A DNA stretch of 64,000 nt. Origin: Sugiyamaella lignohabitans (Eukaryota > Ascomycota > Dipodascomycetes > Dipodascales > Trichomonascaceae). The notes below the pieces were generated by a model. That model ran no database searches. It had not been told where the DNA came from and worked only from the letters and a program-made list of their open reading frames with translations. Made by a program: the position numbers and the translations under genes. The stretch's first letter is position 1; each line of letters starts with the position of its first letter. Below, one piece after another: positions 1 to 10,775 of the stretch. The stretch is from assembly GCF_001640025.1 (NCBI RefSeq), contig NC_031672.1, forward strand, positions 5,208,001 to 5,272,000. Reading direction: 5' to 3'.

Positions 1-3000
1 GTTTTGCAGAGGGCTTGGCAGCTTGGAGTTTGGCAGCTGAGGCAACAAATCATATGTTTTTTGCATTTGTGAGGTCATTATCAGCGGCACCAAGACCAGG
101 AGGAGGGACTTCGGCGCTGCCTAGACCATTGGAAAATTTACTGCTGACTGAACAGGACTATCCACCCGAGCCTATTTATAAATCTAAGCTAGTGGCCGTG
201 CCAATGGTGACGCTGACAGTAGGGAAACTAAGTTCTAACCCACTTGTTCTATTAAGAAGAGTGGCCAAGACCATTCGGTTCGATAATCCCAATGTATTTG
301 CTACGGAGGACGACTTTAATACGCTTTATTTCTTATTTAATGAGCCTGACACCATTGAATATAAGATTGCAGATGAATCTTTACGAATTATTAAAGAGAT
401 TGTTAATGAGAACCCACTTGTCACTGACCACCCTATTTTAATAAAGGAAACCCCTAAATTGGCATATGATTTAAGAGGCAAAACATGGTCTAAGTTTTAC
501 AACCATGCATTTATAGACCCAGCTACTGGAGATCTTCGACGACCATTGACTAACTATGTCTACGATGATGAGCAATTGAAAGACATCAAACGAGTTGGTG
601 TGCCCAGTCAGGAGGTGAAGGCCTTGCCATACCCAGATAGCCCAGATGTTAGAGTTACCAAGCATGGAGTAACATCTAGACCAGCCCTAGCAGCAAGTCA
701 AGATGAATGGGATGTGTTCTTGAAGAAAAGTTATGGACAGGCTGAAAAACGGTCGTCGCGAATTAGCGCTGATGGACTGGTTACGGCGGGAGTATCCCAG
801 ATTGCTATTTCGGATTTCTTCGTATGGGTATGGATGTCGACACTCAGTCAGGAGCAGACTGAGGTTCGCAAAGCGACTTTCGGTCGATCTGTGGTGGTCG
901 AACTTGTAGTTTCTCCAGGGGAACGACGATGGGTTGTGGTTGAAGAAATCTTACATCCAGAGCCACCTCCATTAAAGCCCAAGCCAGAGATAAAAGATAG
1001 ACCATTGCCTCGGGTTGTGCCTCGTCGGGTCGTCAGCAGTCCGGCTGCCCAGGTTGTTAAGCGCAAACCTGTACCACCATCGCCAGCTCTTACTGCGAGT
1101 CCCCCACCAGCACCAATTCCCCCCGAAGATCAACATCATTATCATCATTATTACCATCACCACAAAAAACCACGAGATTTGCTTCTTGCACCAACAGAAT
1201 ATCTAGACCCACTAGTGGATGCCCTGGCCAAGAGATTGCAGCAGAATAACATTATCGCAGATGCCACTACTCCTAGACCCGAAAGAGATATACGCAAAGT
1301 ATATGTTGACCGTGAAATTCAGACGGATTTGGACGATAGTGTTCCATCCATGACCATTTCGAATCAACAGCCGACAAATGCCATCGGGTCTCGGAACGTT
1401 TCCAACCCCTATTCACCACCACCTCCTTCTGGAATGCACAATCTATCTATTCAGACTGAATCAAATGAGTCAAACGCACGAGAACCAGATGTAAAGTCAG
1501 TGGTGCAACCAGAAGTACGCTTCGACAAACCTCTACCTCATCAACCACAGCTTGAGGAGCATCTGCCGGAACCTTTCCCTCCAATTCCTGTATCGACACC
1601 ACGACAGACAAAGGAAGATGATGAGAAAAGTATTTATTACACGCCAAAGTTGAACGATGAACCATCTGAACAACCAATTGAGCCTCTTGATAGATACGAA
1701 CTTGAGCAACAGCGACAAGAGCAGAAACAACTTCAACTACAACTTGAACAGTTGCAGAAACAACTACAATTACAACAGCTCCAAATTCAACAGCACTGGT
1801 CTAGCGCTCCTTCCATCTCAGCAGCAGCTGTTCAACAACCAATCTCAACAACCACGACTTCTGCTGCCGAATCCACTGTCCTACCAGCAGAAACAACTGG
1901 GGCCGCGTCAGCCCTTGGAGCATCTGGTCCTTCGGTTGTCACTCAACCATTGAGCGAGGCATCAGCATCGGCTACAGCACCTCCCACTATCACTAATGCG
2001 ACACCATCTGGTCATTTTGCAGGTGTACCACCATCGGTAGACCCTCAAAGTTCTCGAGAATTACGGTCGCCAAGTGGTAACAGGAGTGTTAGTCAACACC
2101 TGCCCCAGCGCATTTCTCTTAACTCACATGCATCTGGGGCTACACCAAGCTTGTCTGCCATCCAGACTTCGTGGTTAAACCAAGAAAAAACATCGCCTGA
2201 CCCAGAGAGTGAAGGTGGTAGTCGTCAACAGTTCAATCCCATGGACAAACCGCTTCCTACACTCCCTGTGCCAGGTCAATCTGTATCACAGCAAGCGTTC
2301 ACTCAGGACCCAGCCATGAATAATGAAGATCAGACAAGGAAGTTGAGTGTTAAAAGAAAGCCGGTGGGTTCTGGCGAGTCAAAACCTAACTCTCCTCTCA
2401 TGCAAAATGAGCAACAGCAACTTGTTGACAGTATTCATGATTTGGTAGGGGCATCCGATTCTAAGCCTGACCAGCAACAAATGATTCGACGTCAAAGATC
2501 ACGTACACTGGATGATTCTAGTAGTGGGGGCAGTTTTGCCGAGTTCTATCAACGCAACAATTACAATGGTGGTGCAGATCGTTATTATGAAGACTACGAT
2601 CGGTTTGCTGGTCCAGGCGAAAGAGGTTTGTACCAGACAGATGCAGTTGGTCCTGGAGGAAGACTCATGTCACCGTTTCCTATTGATAGAGCTGCTGGAA
2701 ACGGTCCGGGTGGACATGGGCCTGGGATGCGAGAAGCACAGGGTCATCTTGGAGACAGAAATGGAAGCATTGACAGTGCAGATTCGGGAGGAAGTGGTCG
2801 TAGTTATCCGAGTGGAACTCATAGTGGACCTGGTATGGGTAGAATACCGATGCGGGGAAGACATGGCGGTGCTAATGTGTCTGGTGACTATGGTTATAAT
2901 CGTTATGGCCCTTCAGGATACGATGAGCACCGTAGCTCGTATGAGCTCCCACCTCCTACCAACAGATTTAGGAGTAACCTTCGCGACAGTTCGTCAAGCA

Positions 3001-4853
3001 GTGGTTTTATGATGGAAAGGCCATACTCACCTGCTCCATCGTCCTCTGCTAGTCAACCTCCCCATCCTCCTCAGCCTCCGCATTTGAGACAAGGTGGTGC
3101 TGGTGGATTTGGAAATATCCACAATCATCCAGGAGATATTAGAAGTGCAAAGAAGAGAGCGGATCTGCGACACAATTTGGACTCTTTCGAATCGCCATTC
3201 TTTGGTCGTGAGAATAGAGGTGCTGGTTTGCCGGGCCATCCTCCTCTCAGTGGATTTACAGGTCATGGTCCCCCTCCTGGTATGTCGTCTGGCCCTCCAC
3301 CTGGCAATCGTCTTCCTATTGGTTATAGCAATCATAATGGTGTTCCAAAGGCTAGTTGGCAACAACAGGAAAGAGAGAGGGCGCGAGCCTTTGGTCGGCC
3401 GCCTCCAGAAAGAGGATTCAGTCGACCACCACAGGGCCGTGCCAATGAGTTCAATCGCCCACCACCACCTCCTTCAAACCAGCCACCACCTCATCCATAT
3501 AATGATATGTTGGCTGATCCTCCAGTTATGGGGCCAACTCAATCTTCGAGATCAGAGAATTTGCCGCCTGGTCCGCCTGGTCCGCCTTCATCATCTTCTC
3601 CAGGATCAGGACATAGAATGGGACCACAAGATGGTCCGGGATACAGTTCAGGATTTGGTCATCCTGTGAGACCCCTTTCAGATGGGTCTCATAACTCATC
3701 TCGTACGCCATCGCTTGCATCCCGCCCATCAAGTGGTGATAGATTGCAGTCTGGTTCAGCTGGTTCCAATCATGTAAATAGCCATATTGAGAATCCTGAC
3801 CACATAAATAGTCAGGTAGTCACACATTCTTCGAGTCATGCTAGCGCGGGAGGACCACCCAAGATCGGGTTGCTGCAGTTTGAGAAAGAGTTTGGTCCCC
3901 GTACAAGTTCGACAGAAGAGTTGAAGCTTGCACCTATTCCTGCCCCAGGACCAACACCTGGTCATTCTGGGCATAATTCTGAGAGTTCATCATTTCTAGC
4001 TGATACTAGAGGTCTTGGAGACACTGGTGACAGCGGATTGGGTGATTTGGGTGGACTATTGGCAAGAGTAGGAGAGACTAATTCAGAAATCAGTACCAGC
4101 TCGAATTCATCTGCAGCTCAATGGTTAGAGGTTAAGGAAAATTTACGAGGAATGCGTGAATCGTTTGCTCAGAGTAACCCGGGTGCAGTTCCACCAATTA
4201 TTCATGACGAACCATACCTTGCCGAGAGAGGTAAATCGGCTCAATCTTTACTGAGTGGTCTTGCATCACCTGATGATTATTTTGATGCTGTACTCTCTAC
4301 TGTTCGCCGACCATCTGTTCATACTGGTGACCATGTAAAGGCAGTGACTGTCAAGGCGGAAGAAGGTGAACCTTCGCTAGCCTCTGAGTATGGGTCGCAT
4401 GGTTCAACGCCTGCTCCTAGTACAGGACAAGATGATCATACCTATAATACAAGCCGCCTTGCTTACGAAGAACAGTACCCTGGTAGTAGCAAAGATAGAA
4501 CGTCCGTCCATGGCGCCCCATACAAGTCAGCAGGGCTTTCATCACCTCCTTCGTCATTGCCAAAACCAAGGAGTCGCCCTGTTAGCGCCAATTTCGATAA
4601 TAGTAAGAGAGGGTCTTTGCCGACTAATTTCGACCCTCATAATGAGCACAGTATATTGCGTGCTACACGGGCGGGTCTGCTAGACAGCAGTCGAATGGCA
4701 TCTAATGAAGATTTGAAAACTGCTTTTTCAAATAACACGTTTAACCCGTCTCCTACCAAACCTGCCAACAATAGAAATGATTCAGAGGAGAAAATCAGCA
4801 AATATAGTATTGCTGGCATCATCAGTGCGGCGAAGCGCCGTTCACAACAATAA
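1..4853 (+). CDS. MSB1: Msb1/Mug8-like Rho-GAP-related polarity protein, 5' truncated by window edge
   Basis: The frame is open from the first bases of the window and ends at a TAA at 4851-4853, so the true start lies upstream; about 1,616 residues are visible. The first ~330 residues resemble the folded domain of fungal Msb1/Mug8 proteins (with a segment around YDLRGKTWSKFYNHAF and a segment around RPALAASQDEWDVFLKKSYG). Those proteins act with Rho GTPases and polarity factors at growth sites. The rest is low complexity: a His-rich run near 1132-1165, a Gln-rich probable coiled coil near 1705-1795, and long Pro/Gly/Ser-rich stretches from 2.5 to 3.9 kb. A short basic tail (ISKYSIAGIISAAKRRSQQ) ends the protein. 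The family call is by eye from memory; that it is one long disordered coding gene is seen directly. Other-frame readings inside it are shadows. Confidence 0.6.
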   Translation, partial: FAEGLAAWSLAAEATNHMFFAFVRSLSAAPRPGGGTSALPRPLENLLLTEQDYPPEPIYKSKLVAVPMVTLTVGKLSSNPLVLLRRVAKTIRFDNPNVFATEDDFNTLYFLFNEPDTIEYKIADESLRIIKEIVNENPLVTDHPILIKETPKLAYDLRGKTWSKFYNHAFIDPATGDLRRPLTNYVYDDEQLKDIKRVGVPSQEVKALPYPDSPDVRVTKHGVTSRPALAASQDEWDVFLKKSYGQAEKRSSRISADGLVTAGVSQIAISDFFVWVWMSTLSQEQTEVRKATFGRSVVVELVVSPGERRWVVVEEILHPEPPPLKPKPEIKDRPLPRVVPRRVVSSPAAQVVKRKPVPPSPALTASPPPAPIPPEDQHHYHHYYHHHKKPRDLLLAPTEYLDPLVDALAKRLQQNNIIADATTPRPERDIRKVYVDREIQTDLDDSVPSMTISNQQPTNAIGSRNVSNPYSPPPPSGMHNLSIQTESNESNAREPDVKSVVQPEVRFDKPLPHQPQLEEHLPEPFPPIPVSTPRQTKEDDEKSIYYTPKLNDEPSEQPIEPLDRYELEQQRQEQKQLQLQLEQLQKQLQLQQLQIQQHWSSAPSISAAAVQQPISTTTTSAAESTVLPAETTGAASALGASGPSVVTQPLSEASASATAPPTITNATPSGHFAGVPPSVDPQSSRELRSPSGNRSVSQHLPQRISLNSHASGATPSLSAIQTSWLNQEKTSPDPESEGGSRQQFNPMDKPLPTLPVPGQSVSQQAFTQDPAMNNEDQTRKLSVKRKPVGSGESKPNSPLMQNEQQQLVDSIHDLVGASDSKPDQQQMIRRQRSRTLDDSSSGGSFAEFYQRNNYNGGADRYYEDYDRFAGPGERGLYQTDAVGPGGRLMSPFPIDRAAGNGPGGHGPGMREAQGHLGDRNGSIDSADSGGSGRSYPSGTHSGPGMGRIPMRGRHGGANVSGDYGYNRYGPSGYDEHRSSYELPPPTNRFRSNLRDSSSSSGFMMERPYSPAPSSSASQPPHPPQPPHLRQGGAGGFGNIHNHPGDIRSAKKRADLRHNLDSFESPFFGRENRGAGLPGHPPLSGFTGHGPPPGMSSGPPPGNRLPIGYSNHNGVPKASWQQQERERARAFGRPPPERGFSRPPQGRANEFNRPPPPPSNQPPPHPYNDMLADPPVMGPTQSSRSENLPPGPPGPPSSSSPGSGHRMGPQDGPGYSSGFGHPVRPLSDGSHNSSRTPSLASRPSSGDRLQSGSAGSNHVNSHIENPDHINSQVVTHSSSHASAGGPPKIGLLQFEKEFGPRTSSTEELKLAPIPAPGPTPGHSGHNSESSSFLADTRGLGDTGDSGLGDLGGLLARVGETNSEISTSSNSSAAQWLEVKENLRGMRESFAQSNPGAVPPIIHDEPYLAERGKSAQSLLSGLASPDDYFDAVLSTVRRPSVHTGDHVKAVTVKAEEGEPSLASEYGSHGSTPAPSTGQDDHTYNTSRLAYEEQYPGSSKDRTSVHGAPYKSAGLSSPPSSLPKPRSRPVSANFDNSKRGSLPTNFDPHNEHSILRATRAGLLDSSRMASNEDLKTAFSNNTFNPSPTKPANNRNDSEEKISKYSIAGIISAAKRRSQQ

Positions 4854-5393
4854 TTTGATTTTTTCCCTATATTTTTGTATGTAGATTTGTTAATATATTA
4901 ATGATGTGCTAAGAGAATTGTGCCGATCAGATGCAACTATGCACAAATTTCGACTCTATGGCCAGGGTCCTGTATTTTCTGATATATAGGAAGGGACCTT
5001 ATATTTTGTTCAGCTACGGCCATATCCAGAGTAAAATAAGATTTCCCGTCCGATCAATCATATTCAAGCCTCTGAGAGCCTTGATCAGTAATGCCGTGGG
5101 AGACCAGGCGTGAACAGAAGGTGCTGTAGTTTTTTGCTGCTCTATTTTATTTCTGCATGATACACATGTATACCTAGAAAATCAGTAACGTATACCAGTG
5201 CTACTAATGTTCAGCTGGCCCATTACCGCTTTTGTCCACTCTTTTTTTATAAAAACATTTCCCATGAAATAACATATATTAAACAATACAGAAATGTATC
5301 AACAAGCCATCAATATTAGTAGTCGAATTAAAATTAGCTGGATCAATAAAAAAGTCCAGGATGCAAGAAAAAAATAAATAAAAGCAGGATTAT
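4854..5393. other. Convergent 3' intergenic region
   Basis: This AT-rich spacer lies between the end of the Msb1-like gene and the end of the minus-strand gene that follows. It presumably holds both 3' UTRs and poly(A) signals. I see no gene or repeat in it. Confidence 0.6.
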
Positions 5394-6956
5394 TCAAATG
5401 AGCTGTAGGTTCTGAAAGCCATCCGAAGTCTCATAGACCTGCTTAATGCTTGCCCGCCTGTTAACATGGCTCGTGGGGCTTCCAATGACAGGAGAAGAAA
5501 GTCCAGGAGAAACTGCTCGCCGTTTCAATCCATTAACTGGAGAGTCATCCAAAAACGCGATTTTACGTTTGACAGAGGGTGTGACTGAAATAGGAGGAGC
5601 GTCCGAATCCTCAGTATCACTTATGATAGCACTTCCTGCATCCGAGTCTTTTTGGCCACCAGGAGCAAAGCTCTCAAGACGTGCAATGAGTTCCTGGTGA
5701 TGAAATGAGGACATCGATGTGCGCCCAGATGACGAGCCACCCGCTATGACATTACAGTTACTACCATCAGCTGCATCTGCGCCAACACCATCTCCAATAG
5801 CAATAGATCCACCCACAGAAACACGACGCGGATTGGCAGCATCCTCTTCTCTGAAAGTAGAAGTCACCTCAGCTTCGCGACGAATCTCAAAATCCAAGGG
5901 AGACAATTCTTCCTGCAGGTCTTTCGATATCCGTAAGAAGCTTTTCATTTTTGGTTTAAGGGATCGTCCATTAGATATCATCTGTCGAACTATAGCAGCT
6001 GGTGGAGTTATATCAATATCGGATCCCTTTGTTGAAGTCACACTAGCACGCCTGCTACCAAGACTCATTCTATCATCGGAGTCATAGCCTGCTGAAATAA
6101 GATCATCATCATCGGACGAGGACGAAGACGAGCTTCTATATCGTCGACTCGCAGCACTAGAGCCTTTTTCATTACGTTTCAAAAGAAAGCCACTCTCATG
6201 ACCCAAAGATGAAACGCTCGACGAGGGTCCGAAATACAAGGCAGGTGTTGTGCCACCAATAGAGTTAGACGAATGTGCCGTCCTCGAGTTCCTTCTAGAA
6301 GAAGATCTTGACGATGGGTGGCTTTTAACATATAGCCCACTGCTAAAAGACGAAATACCAGCTGTGGATCCAACTATAGAAGAGCCATCTGAACCAGGTG
6401 TTGGCATCTGTGGAGTATTGACGGTTGCCACATGAGAAGGAGCTGTAGCAGACGGGCTTATTGGCGACATGTCAGGGGGAGTTTGAAAAGATGTGACATG
6501 ATGCAACGAGGAGTTTCTATGAGGTTTAAAACTCTGAAATGGAGTCTGTGGTACTTGGGGAGATGTTAGAGATGTCTGACCTGATACAGAGGATGAAGCC
6601 GACAGTGATGTCGATGTTACGAGCGATGCTGCAACTAATCGTGATGAAGATATCGAGTTTGAATTAACGACTAGCGCTAATGGGTTTGTCGCAAGGCCAC
6701 CTATCCCTAGTCCAGTAGACTGGCCCAAGCCAGAGCTATTTATGCGGCCTTCAGAATCAGCACGAGAAAAATTTTGACTAAAATCCGATCTGGTTGCTGG
6801 CTCGATACCTTGGCCTGCTCCCATATAAGAAGTAGAAAAATGAGTCTGAGATGACATTTTGACGACATCAGCACCAACGTTAACAGGTCTGTGATCAGTT
6901 TTTGCATCCTGATCCTGATCAGACTGGACAGTCTGATTATCGCCTTGAGCCAGCAT
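5394..6956 (-). CDS. Ser-rich protein of unknown function with one conserved-looking block
   Basis: Read from the ATG at 6956 this gives 520 residues; codons further upstream in frame lack an ATG. The N-terminal two thirds are Ser/Thr/Pro-rich and probably disordered, with SSSRRNSR and an SSSSSSSDDDD acidic run. A more ordered-looking block lies around residues 320-370 (SLKPKMKSFLRISKDLQEEL followed by SPLDFEIRREAEVTSTF). The C-terminus is again basic and Ser-rich with several SP sites. No transmembrane segment or signal peptide is visible. I cannot assign it to a family. A nuclear or signalling substrate is possible from the composition, but that is only inference. Confidence 0.75.
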   Translation of the reverse strand: MLAQGDNQTVQSDQDQDAKTDHRPVNVGADVVKMSSQTHFSTSYMGAGQGIEPATRSDFSQNFSRADSEGRINSSGLGQSTGLGIGGLATNPLALVVNSNSISSSRLVAASLVTSTSLSASSSVSGQTSLTSPQVPQTPFQSFKPHRNSSLHHVTSFQTPPDMSPISPSATAPSHVATVNTPQMPTPGSDGSSIVGSTAGISSFSSGLYVKSHPSSRSSSRRNSRTAHSSNSIGGTTPALYFGPSSSVSSLGHESGFLLKRNEKGSSAASRRYRSSSSSSSDDDDLISAGYDSDDRMSLGSRRASVTSTKGSDIDITPPAAIVRQMISNGRSLKPKMKSFLRISKDLQEELSPLDFEIRREAEVTSTFREEDAANPRRVSVGGSIAIGDGVGADAADGSNCNVIAGGSSSGRTSMSSFHHQELIARLESFAPGGQKDSDAGSAIISDTEDSDAPPISVTPSVKRKIAFLDDSPVNGLKRRAVSPGLSSPVIGSPTSHVNRRASIKQVYETSDGFQNLQLI

Positions 6957-7680
6957 TATAGACGTAGATAAATAAATATCCCAAACAATTTTGTCAACTG
7001 AAAGCCATTTACCAACAAACAAATCTATGGTTGAATTTCGATTCTACAATATAGATCAAAGAAAATATTCGAGTAATCCAAAACAAATTCCGGTACCTGT
7101 CTATCAGAGGATATATGGCCCGCCGTAAAATGGTTGGCAATCAATATGTTTATAGGGTATAGGCATAAACTTATTAGTGCCAGATCTGTATGCCGTGTAT
7201 AGGTAACACGTAAAGTCCAATATCAATAGTAGTAGGACGACTATAAAGTAGTCGACAGCAAACAATAGACAGGAGATGCAACCCCCCACCATTCACTGGA
7301 GAAATGCAGCTATTGCACGGTAATGGGTCCAAGGGGCGGGTTGATATTTATAACAAACTCTACAACTACTATAGTTACCACTAAAACATGCACACGCGCG
7401 TCTTACCTCCATTCTAGGACTCAGGGCTAGGGTAGACGTTTAAACGTTTGGTACATTAGTTTAGTTGCATGCAGCAACCTTTCTGATAAACCCCTACATA
7501 TGTCGAGCTAGATTACGAGATAGCGGTAGGGGCTTCTGCAAAAGTCCACAATCAACTTCTAAGGTGAAATTAATTCACCATTCAAGATTGGTGAGATCTA
7601 GGATAATGCATTAGATTTTAGTACAAATATGAATAAAAATCAACCAACAAGGAAAGCATTTATTCTCCAGAAGCATGAAC
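6957..7680. promoter_or_regulatory. Upstream region of the Ser-rich gene and 3' region of IST3
   Basis: Both flanking genes are on the minus strand, so this spacer should hold the promoter of the Ser-rich gene and the 3' UTR of IST3. No clear coding exon or recognisable site was found; short frames here start only with TTG and look random. Confidence 0.4.
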
Positions 7681-9040
7681 TCATGACGACGGTGGTGGAG
7701 TAGCATCAATGTCATCTTCAGTCCGTCGTCTTTTCGAGCTCCGAGCCTGGGAAATATCATTATCATGTTCATCTCTCCGAGAATGGTTTTGCCCGTCATT
7801 TTGACGGTCGCTTTCTTTAGCATGACTGCTTCGCTGTTGAATTCTGCTCTCATGATCATCGTTTTCTTCTCTTTCGCGCCTTTCAGAATGACGATAGGAC
7901 TTGGACTTGTCGTCACGGTGTTTGTCGCTGCCATGTCCTTCGTCATTTCTCTTACGCCTGTCACTTGAATGTCGTTCGTCGTCTTGTCTGTGCCGGTCAT
8001 GTTGGCTATGTCTATCGTGCCTGTCGTGCCTGTCGTGCCTGCTATACTTGTCGTGTCTTTCGTTTCTCTCATTTTTTTCGTATTTTCCGGTCTTGTCGGT
8101 TCTGTCTTGGTTGTCATGTCTGTCGTGTCTGTCGTGTCTGTCGTGTCTGTCGTGCCTGTCGTGTCTGTTTTCTCTGTCGTGTCTTTCATGCCTGTCGAGC
8201 CTTTCATGTCGCTCGTGACGGGAACGGTCGTGTCGTTCATATCTCTCCTGGTTATCTCTGTCGTCCGCTTCTAGCCTTATGTCTCTTTCACGTCCTTCAT
8301 ATAGACCAAGATCCCGACTGCCTCTATCATTTTTGCTGCGCTTTTCTGAGTCTCTATCTCTAGAACTGCGTTTATGCATATGCCTATCATCATCTCTATC
8401 ACTTTCACTTTCCTTTAAACGATTCCGATCATCACTTCGAGTTTTATCTCTTCTCTCAGAGTTCTTTTTCTTACTTGCCAAATACTGAGCCATTGGATCT
8501 TCGGTATCTTCGCTTGTTGCCTCAGTCCGTCTGGCTGTCGCTTCATTTTCAAGTGGCTTCTGTTGTCCTCCTGCTGCCATCAGCTCTCGCTTTAACTTCT
8601 CAATCTCTAATTCTTCTTCATCTTCCTCTCCTTCTTGTGGTTTGTAGTAAGCATGGTCAACTCGCAATATGCGACCGACAACTTTTGATCCATTCAGATT
8701 ATCTACCGCTAGTACTGTTGACCTTTGATCTTCGTACTTGAGCCACGCGAACCCTCTAGATTTTCCCGATTCCTTGTCTCGGGCCAGCTTGATATGTACC
8801 GGATTTCCATATTGCGAGAATATGCTGACAATGTCCCCCTCTGTCAACTCATATGGTAGACCTCCAATATATATATAGGCCGTATCTTTGTAGTCATTGT
8901 GCCAAGAACCCTCAATCGACACACCTGCCTCCAATTCTTGCTGATTTAACTTTTCAATTTGCCTTATAGAACTATAACTGAGTTAGCACAGATATCCGAT
9001 TTTCAGAAACCATTTTCAAAGCACTCATAACTTACTTCAT
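7681..9040 (-). CDS. IST3: Ist3/Snu17-type RRM protein of the RES (retention and splicing) complex, two exons
   Basis: The product is a spliceosomal RNA-binding protein (yeast Ist3/Snu17, human RBMX2) that joins Bud13 and Pml1 in the RES complex. Exon 1 is only 5 nt (9040-9036, ATGAA); the intron is 9035-8972 (64 nt, GTAAGT donor, GCTAAC branch, TAG acceptor); exon 2 is 8971-7681. Joining restores MNSIRQIEKLNQQELEAG, which matches the start of the family (MNKIQQINDKELQSG in S. cerevisiae, from memory), and gives 431 residues. One RRM spans about residues 33-115, with RNP2 YIYIGG and RNP1 KSRGFAWLKY. The C-terminal half is unusually long for a yeast Ist3: charged, RS/RD/RH-rich, with a run of HDR triplets. 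Confidence 0.92.
8112..8165 (-). repeat. 9-bp tandem repeat encoding Arg-His-Asp triplets in IST3
   Basis: Six consecutive 9-bp units (tgtcgtgtc and close variants on the plus strand) encode repeated Asp-Arg-His in the IST3 C-terminal tail. Related degenerate units extend on both sides. The repeats leave several antisense frames open; these are artefacts. Confidence 0.85.
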
Positions 9041-9478
9041 ATCTACAGTGTAAAATATCCAGATCAAAGAGAAATTATAAACCAAAATCTAATTATCACG
9101 TTGAAAGCAGCGCGCGCATATTGCGTCGGTAAAGAAATAAAGTACACGATAACTAGTAATATTTGTTCACGAGTACTATATAGGTAGAAAAATCAGGGGC
9201 CTAGCTGCATTGAAATGGCACGGTTATCTGACACCGTTCCATTTGACAGCGTTCGCTTTTTTTTTTTTTTTTTTTTTGTTTTCTGTAATTTGCTCCGCTT
9301 CTGTCTAGGATATCCAGGTGATATTATTTAGGGCCAAATATAGATACAAAGCAAAACCAGATCTCACTTGTTATAAACGGCGTCAACAAAATTATAGAAA
9401 TTTTAATACTGCGCCAAAATTAAGCTTATCTCGCTTGAGATATAGGAAGCTTAATTATCCTAGAAACCAAAAATTGAG
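9041..9478. promoter_or_regulatory. Divergent promoter region of IST3 and KTR gene with poly(dA:dT) tract
   Basis: This 438-bp spacer separates divergently transcribed IST3 and the mannosyltransferase gene. It holds a run of 21 T at 9257-9277. Such tracts commonly exclude nucleosomes at yeast promoters. No other element was recognised. Confidence 0.5.
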
Positions 9479-10642
9479 ATGGCAAAACTAAGACTTAGAG
9501 TGATTTTTCTGGCGACGGTGCTACTGGCCAGTTTTTTCGTTTTTCTCAGATCAAATCTCGTTCATGATATTAGAAAATGGTTTCCAACATATCCATACTA
9601 CATTTCAGGTAACCCGTTAATGAAGGACATTACGGAACCACCAGATGCTGGAAATTTTAGAAATAGCGGCGAAAGAGTCAATGCTACACTATTATCGCTT
9701 GTTCGTAATGAAGAGCTAGACGATTTATTAATGTCCATGAAAGAGGTTGAAGAAACATTTAATAAAAAGTTCAACTACCCTTGGACATTTGTAAACGACA
9801 AACCATTTTCAAGAAAGTTCAAAGAGAAAACTAGAGAAGCTACTAAGGCACAAATCAACTATGAGGTAATTCCAAAGGATCATTGGGTTGAACCTAGCTG
9901 GATCAATAAAGATCTGGCCGAGGCATCTGCTCAATACCTTAAGCAACAGGGCGTCCAGTACTCGACGATGGAGTCTTATCATAGAATGTGTAGATGGAAT
10001 TCCGGCATGTTCGTACATTTACCAAAGCTTACCGAATATAAATGGTACTGGCGGGTAGAACCCAAAACACATTATTTCTGCGACATTGACTATGATGTTT
10101 TCAAGTATATGGAGGACCATAACAAGACTTATGGCTTTGTTATTAACATTTATGATTCACCAGAGAGTATCCAGTCACTCTGGCCTGCGACGTTAGAATT
10201 CGTTGTTGACCATCCTGAATATGTGCATTCTAACAGCGCCATTGGTTGGCTCACTCAGACCACTAGGCCTGATCATAATAAAATAGCTGGATACTCGACC
10301 TGTCACTTCTGGAGCAATTTCGAAATCGGTGACATGGACTTTTGGCGGTCGAAACCATACCAGGAGTATTTTGACCATTTAGATAGGGCTGGTGGATTTT
10401 TCTATGAACGATGGGGAGATGCCCCAGTTCACAGCATTGGTCTGGGCCTCTTCCTAGATAAAGACAAGATACACTGGTTTAAGGATATTGGATACCAACA
10501 TATTCCGTACTTCAATTGTCCCAACTCAAAGAAATGCAAAAAGTGCATTCCTGGTTTGTTCTCCGATGGAACAAGGTTGTCCCAAGAGAACTGCTTCCCG
10601 CAGTGGATCAAACATGGTGGATCTATTGAATGGGATGAATAA
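9479..10642 (+). CDS. KTR/KRE2-family alpha-1,2-mannosyltransferase (GT15)
   Basis: The protein has 387 residues and begins at an ATG. It is a type II Golgi membrane enzyme: a short cytosolic Lys/Arg-rich start, one membrane anchor at about residues 5-23 (VIFLATVLLASFFVFL), then a lumenal catalytic domain. The domain carries GT15 hallmarks, including MCRWNSGMF, YKWYWRVEP followed by YFCDIDYDVF, and a C-terminal block with ERWGDAPVHSIGLGLF and Cys pairs in CPNSKKCKKC. The family transfers mannose from GDP-mannose to O- and N-linked cell-wall mannan. The stem is short, so which KTR/KRE2/MNT member it is cannot be decided here. Confidence 0.95.
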   Translation: MAKLRLRVIFLATVLLASFFVFLRSNLVHDIRKWFPTYPYYISGNPLMKDITEPPDAGNFRNSGERVNATLLSLVRNEELDDLLMSMKEVEETFNKKFNYPWTFVNDKPFSRKFKEKTREATKAQINYEVIPKDHWVEPSWINKDLAEASAQYLKQQGVQYSTMESYHRMCRWNSGMFVHLPKLTEYKWYWRVEPKTHYFCDIDYDVFKYMEDHNKTYGFVINIYDSPESIQSLWPATLEFVVDHPEYVHSNSAIGWLTQTTRPDHNKIAGYSTCHFWSNFEIGDMDFWRSKPYQEYFDHLDRAGGFFYERWGDAPVHSIGLGLFLDKDKIHWFKDIGYQHIPYFNCPNSKKCKKCIPGLFSDGTRLSQENCFPQWIKHGGSIEWDE

Positions 10643-10775
10643 AAATAGGAATAATATAGAATGCTGAATAACTGCATATCACAAGTTGAAAAGTTGTCAT
10701 ATGGATCATTCTTGAATCCCCTCAATAGGAGGTGCAAATACATAGACATGAGGGTATAAGAATAAAAAGCACACA

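Noticed and set aside
2512..3669. Overlapping alternative frames of 166 and 191 codons inside the Msb1-like gene
   Set aside because: They lie in low-complexity Pro/Gly-rich coding sequence and show no protein features of their own.
7901..8363. Long plus-strand Cys/Ser- and Val-rich frames opposite IST3
   Set aside because: They are antisense readings of the 9-bp repeats that encode the charged Ist3 tail; the period of 9 keeps all frames open.
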